Positions 35,446 through 37,137 of a stretch of 37,137 nt of DNA are shown piece after piece. The DNA is from a virus. Under the pieces are notes generated by a model. It ran no database searches. It had not been told where the DNA came from and saw only the letters and a list, made by a program, of their open reading frames with translations. The stretch lies in the IMG/VR virus record IMGVR_UViG_3300034374_000150, positions 1-37,137 of that record. The stretch is one strand, 5' to 3'. Every line of letters starts with the position of its first letter. Within the stretch, counting starts at the first letter, position 1. The position numbers and the translations under genes were made by a program.

Positions 35446-37095
35446 TTAGTTTCTCGATGCGAAAATGACATCGACATATTGTACGTTAATTGAAGCTGTT
35501 CCAGACATTGTGTGGTTGTGAGAATCGCCGCTACCAGCGGAACCACTCGATCCCTGCATATTAAGAAGCAATGTTGAGCCTACACCTTGATTCAGATTAG
35601 CGCCGCCAGTGCCACCCCCTGTATGACGAAGCTGCGCTTTGTAAGATCCTGCACCGTGAGTGTGGGATGCAAGCTGTGCGGTTGAGAGTGTTGTACTGCC
35701 TGTTGAGCCTGATAGTGATGGCGTTCCAAGAGCAGTTGTAAAACCACTCGAACCGCCGCTACCAACAGTGCCAGATACAACCCTCAATGCTTTGTCGTTG
35801 TGGGTTGTTATCTTTGTCCATCCTGTTGGCGCAGATGTCTGTTGGAACAGCATGATTGTACCCGAAGGAAAGTCTGGTCCTTGGGGTCCAGTCGGGCCGG
35901 TCGGACCTGTAGGTCCAGTAGGACCAGCAGCACCATCAGAACCACTAGGGCCAGTCGGTCCAGTCGGTCCAGTTGGCCCTGTAGGACCAACCAACGCCGC
36001 ATTAGCTATTGTCGCTTTGCGAACAGCACCACCCGAAACGTCATAAAAAGCAATTGTATCGGTAGAAACAGGAGTAGCTGTGGTCAAACCATTAACATCA
36101 AGATTAACAGTAACAGTACCAGATGTGCCACCTCCAGAAATGCCAGTTCCAGCAGTAACACCATCAATATCACCTGTACCACCTGTTGCAACGGCGGTTA
36201 CTCGTCCATAAGCGTCAAGTGTAATCGTATCAATCTTAGTGTTGTTAGAAGTTGAACCGTAAGTTCCAGCACCAGCACCAGCTGTTGCTAGTGAAAGGGT
36301 ACCACTGCTTGTAATGGTGCCACCAGTTAGTCCTGTTCCTGTAGCAACACTTGTCACAGTTCCGGTTGTGGTTGAGAAACCAGCATCGTTGTTGAAACCA
36401 GAGATTGCAATATTGGCTTTAGTCAACTTGTGTTGTGAACCGTCAGCACTATCTACAACTACAAAATAATCACCATCAGTATTTGTTGTGGATGTTGCGA
36501 GTTCATTTAAATCAAGGTTAAGTGTATGTGCAACGCCTTCACCAGATGTAGCACCAGTAGAGTCAATGCCAGTTCCACCTGTAATAGTGCCTACATAGTT
36601 TCCTGTTGTATCCGTACCAAGAGCAACAGAGTTTGCCGTTACCCCACTTGCTGTGGTAGCAGTGGTAGCATTACCTGAAAGCGTTGCTGTAATAGTGCCA
36701 GCAGAAAAATTGCCACTTGCATCACGGGCAACAATTGTGCTTCCCGTGTTTGCAGAGGTGGCATTTGATGTGACTGTGAATGTTGCGCCTTCAGCACTGG
36801 CTGAACCAGATAGACCTACACCGCTTACTGCACCAGTAGCGACATAGTTACCTGATGTTTTTGTTCCAAGTGTTACTGCGTCATTATTAATCTTTGCCGT
36901 AGTGACAGCACTGTCAGCAATACCGCCTGTGCCGATTTGTGGACCTTCACCTGTTGTGCCATCGTGACTGTGACCTGTTGTTGCGTTAAACGCCGCCTGA
37001 ATTGCATCAAACTCGCCATCAAGGTCAGAGGCGTTGATTACGTTCCCGTCTGCAATGTTATTGGCGGTATCATTACGAGTGTAACCTGTACCCAT
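35446..37095 (-). CDS. Tail fibre with collagen-like repeats and collar-type tip
   Basis: A 549-residue protein. The N-terminus [20 protein letters not shown] followed by a GHSHDGT loop (about residues 40-50) is typical of marine phage fibres. Residues 60-365 are Thr/Gly/Ala/Ser-rich repetitive beta structure, ending in VGPTGPTG. Residues 370-407 are collagen-like Gly-Pro-Thr triplets. The tip (residues 413-549) has [29 protein letters not shown] and [12 protein letters not shown], the HxH metal-binding pattern of phage collar/receptor-binding domains. It should bind the host surface. AGGAGAT precedes the ATG. Confidence 0.85.
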   Translation of the reverse strand: MGTGYTRNDTANNIADGNVINASDLDGEFDAIQAAFNATTGHSHDGTTGEGPQIGTGGIADSAVTTAKINNDAVTLGTKTSGNYVATGAVSGVGLSGSASAEGATFTVTSNATSANTGSTIVARDASGNFSAGTITATLSGNATTATTASGVTANSVALGTDTTGNYVGTITGGTGIDSTGATSGEGVAHTLNLDLNELATSTTNTDGDYFVVVDSADGSQHKLTKANIAISGFNNDAGFSTTTGTVTSVATGTGLTGGTITSSGTLSLATAGAGAGTYGSTSNNTKIDTITLDAYGRVTAVATGGTGDIDGVTAGTGISGGGTSGTVTVNLDVNGLTTATPVSTDTIAFYDVSGGAVRKATIANAALVGPTGPTGPTGPTGPSGSDGAAGPTGPTGPTGPTGPQGPDFPSGTIMLFQQTSAPTGWTKITTHNDKALRVVSGTVGSGGSSGFTTALGTPSLSGSTGSTTLSTAQLASHTHGAGSYKAQLRHTGGGTGGANLNQGVGSTLLLNMQGSSGSAGSGDSHNHTMSGTASINVQYVDVIFASRN

Positions 37096-37097
37096 AC

Positions 37098-37137
37098 TTA
37101 TCTCCTAGCGTTGGTAGTATACTGCAACGTGGCAGCG
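37098..37137 (-). CDS. 3' end of the gene upstream of the tail fibre (partial, frame uncertain)
   Basis: Forty bases upstream of the fibre contain the end of another leftward gene. Two frames end here: one with TAG at 37105-37107 (10 codons ending YYQR) and one with TAA at 37098-37100 (12 codons ending TTNARR). Both stops lie just before the fibre start, as expected for tightly packed late genes. The product, perhaps a tail-tube protein, cannot be identified from so few codons. Confidence 0.35.
   Translation of the reverse strand, partial: AATLQYTTNARR

Noticed and set aside
35870-35990. Short regularly repeated DNA that might suggest a CRISPR or satellite
   Set aside because: The repeat unit is 9 bases or a multiple of 3, and it encodes Gly-Pro-Thr triplets in frame. 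No spacer structure is present, and no CRISPR array is visible anywhere.
1-37137. tRNA genes
   Set aside because: I looked for T-arm and acceptor patterns on both strands, particularly in 5.1-6.4 kb and near the integrase, and saw none. A covariance search would be decisive.

Overview
The window is a piece of a tailed-phage genome, most likely a marine podovirus of the type represented by the SAR116 phage HMO-2011. The main reasons are a family-A DNA polymerase carrying a DnaJ-like CxxC zinc insert, a zinc-ribbon primase and RecA-fold helicase as separate genes, a monomeric vitamin-B12-dependent ribonucleotide reductase, and two very large proteins that look like internal virion (ejection) proteins. 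The host cannot be read from the sequence; a marine alphaproteobacterium is an inference from the phage type. Terminase, portal, major capsid, tail-tube and endolysin genes are not seen, so the window is a subgenomic segment.

Layout. (1) 1-5045, leftward: compact small late genes, from a partial holin at the left edge through membrane peptides, very basic Lys/Arg/Gly-rich peptides and two beta-rich putative virion proteins. (2) 5046-6390: a gene-poor control region with a strong leftward sigma70-like promoter (5228-5256), a cluster of AACAT/ATGTT dyads just downstream of it, perfect dyads, a local GC-rich island, a very AT-rich tract, and a weaker candidate rightward promoter (6003-6031). (3) 6391-23991, rightward early/replication operon. 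It starts with small unknown genes, a C5 cytosine methylase, a GIY-YIG (T5orf172) protein, an Api92-like protein and more small genes. An 18-codon leader peptide and a tyrosine recombinase follow, then primase, helicase, DNA polymerase, putative ssDNA-binding protein, Cas4/RecB-like nuclease, T7 endonuclease I-like resolvase, DUF3310, ribonucleotide reductase, endonuclease VII-like protein, several tiny genes, MazG and a membrane peptide. (4) 23972-24007: a bidirectional intrinsic terminator. (5) 24006-37137, leftward: two giant internal virion proteins, a long repeat-rich structural protein, a small membrane protein, a 2OG-Fe(II) oxygenase, two small conserved genes, a collagen-like tail fibre, and a sliver of another gene at the right edge.

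How it works together (inference). Early genes run right and late genes run left from the 5.1-6.4 kb control region, and the two transcription units collide at the 23.98 kb terminator. Both window ends are leftward structural genes, so on a circular or terminally redundant genome the late unit would run from about 5.2 kb through the missing part and end at the 24 kb terminator. The early unit makes nucleotides (RNR, MazG), copies DNA (primase, helicase, polymerase, putative SSB), and processes and resolves recombination intermediates (nuclease, endonuclease I and VII). It may also modify DNA (methylase) and integrate or resolve genomes (recombinase).

Many genes overlap by TAATG or ATGA, which suggests translational coupling. 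Several genes under 60 codons were found by reading between the larger ORFs: 2986-3096, 3096-3239, 9696-9836, 11423-11602, 12031-12087, 19988-20149 and 22896-23021.
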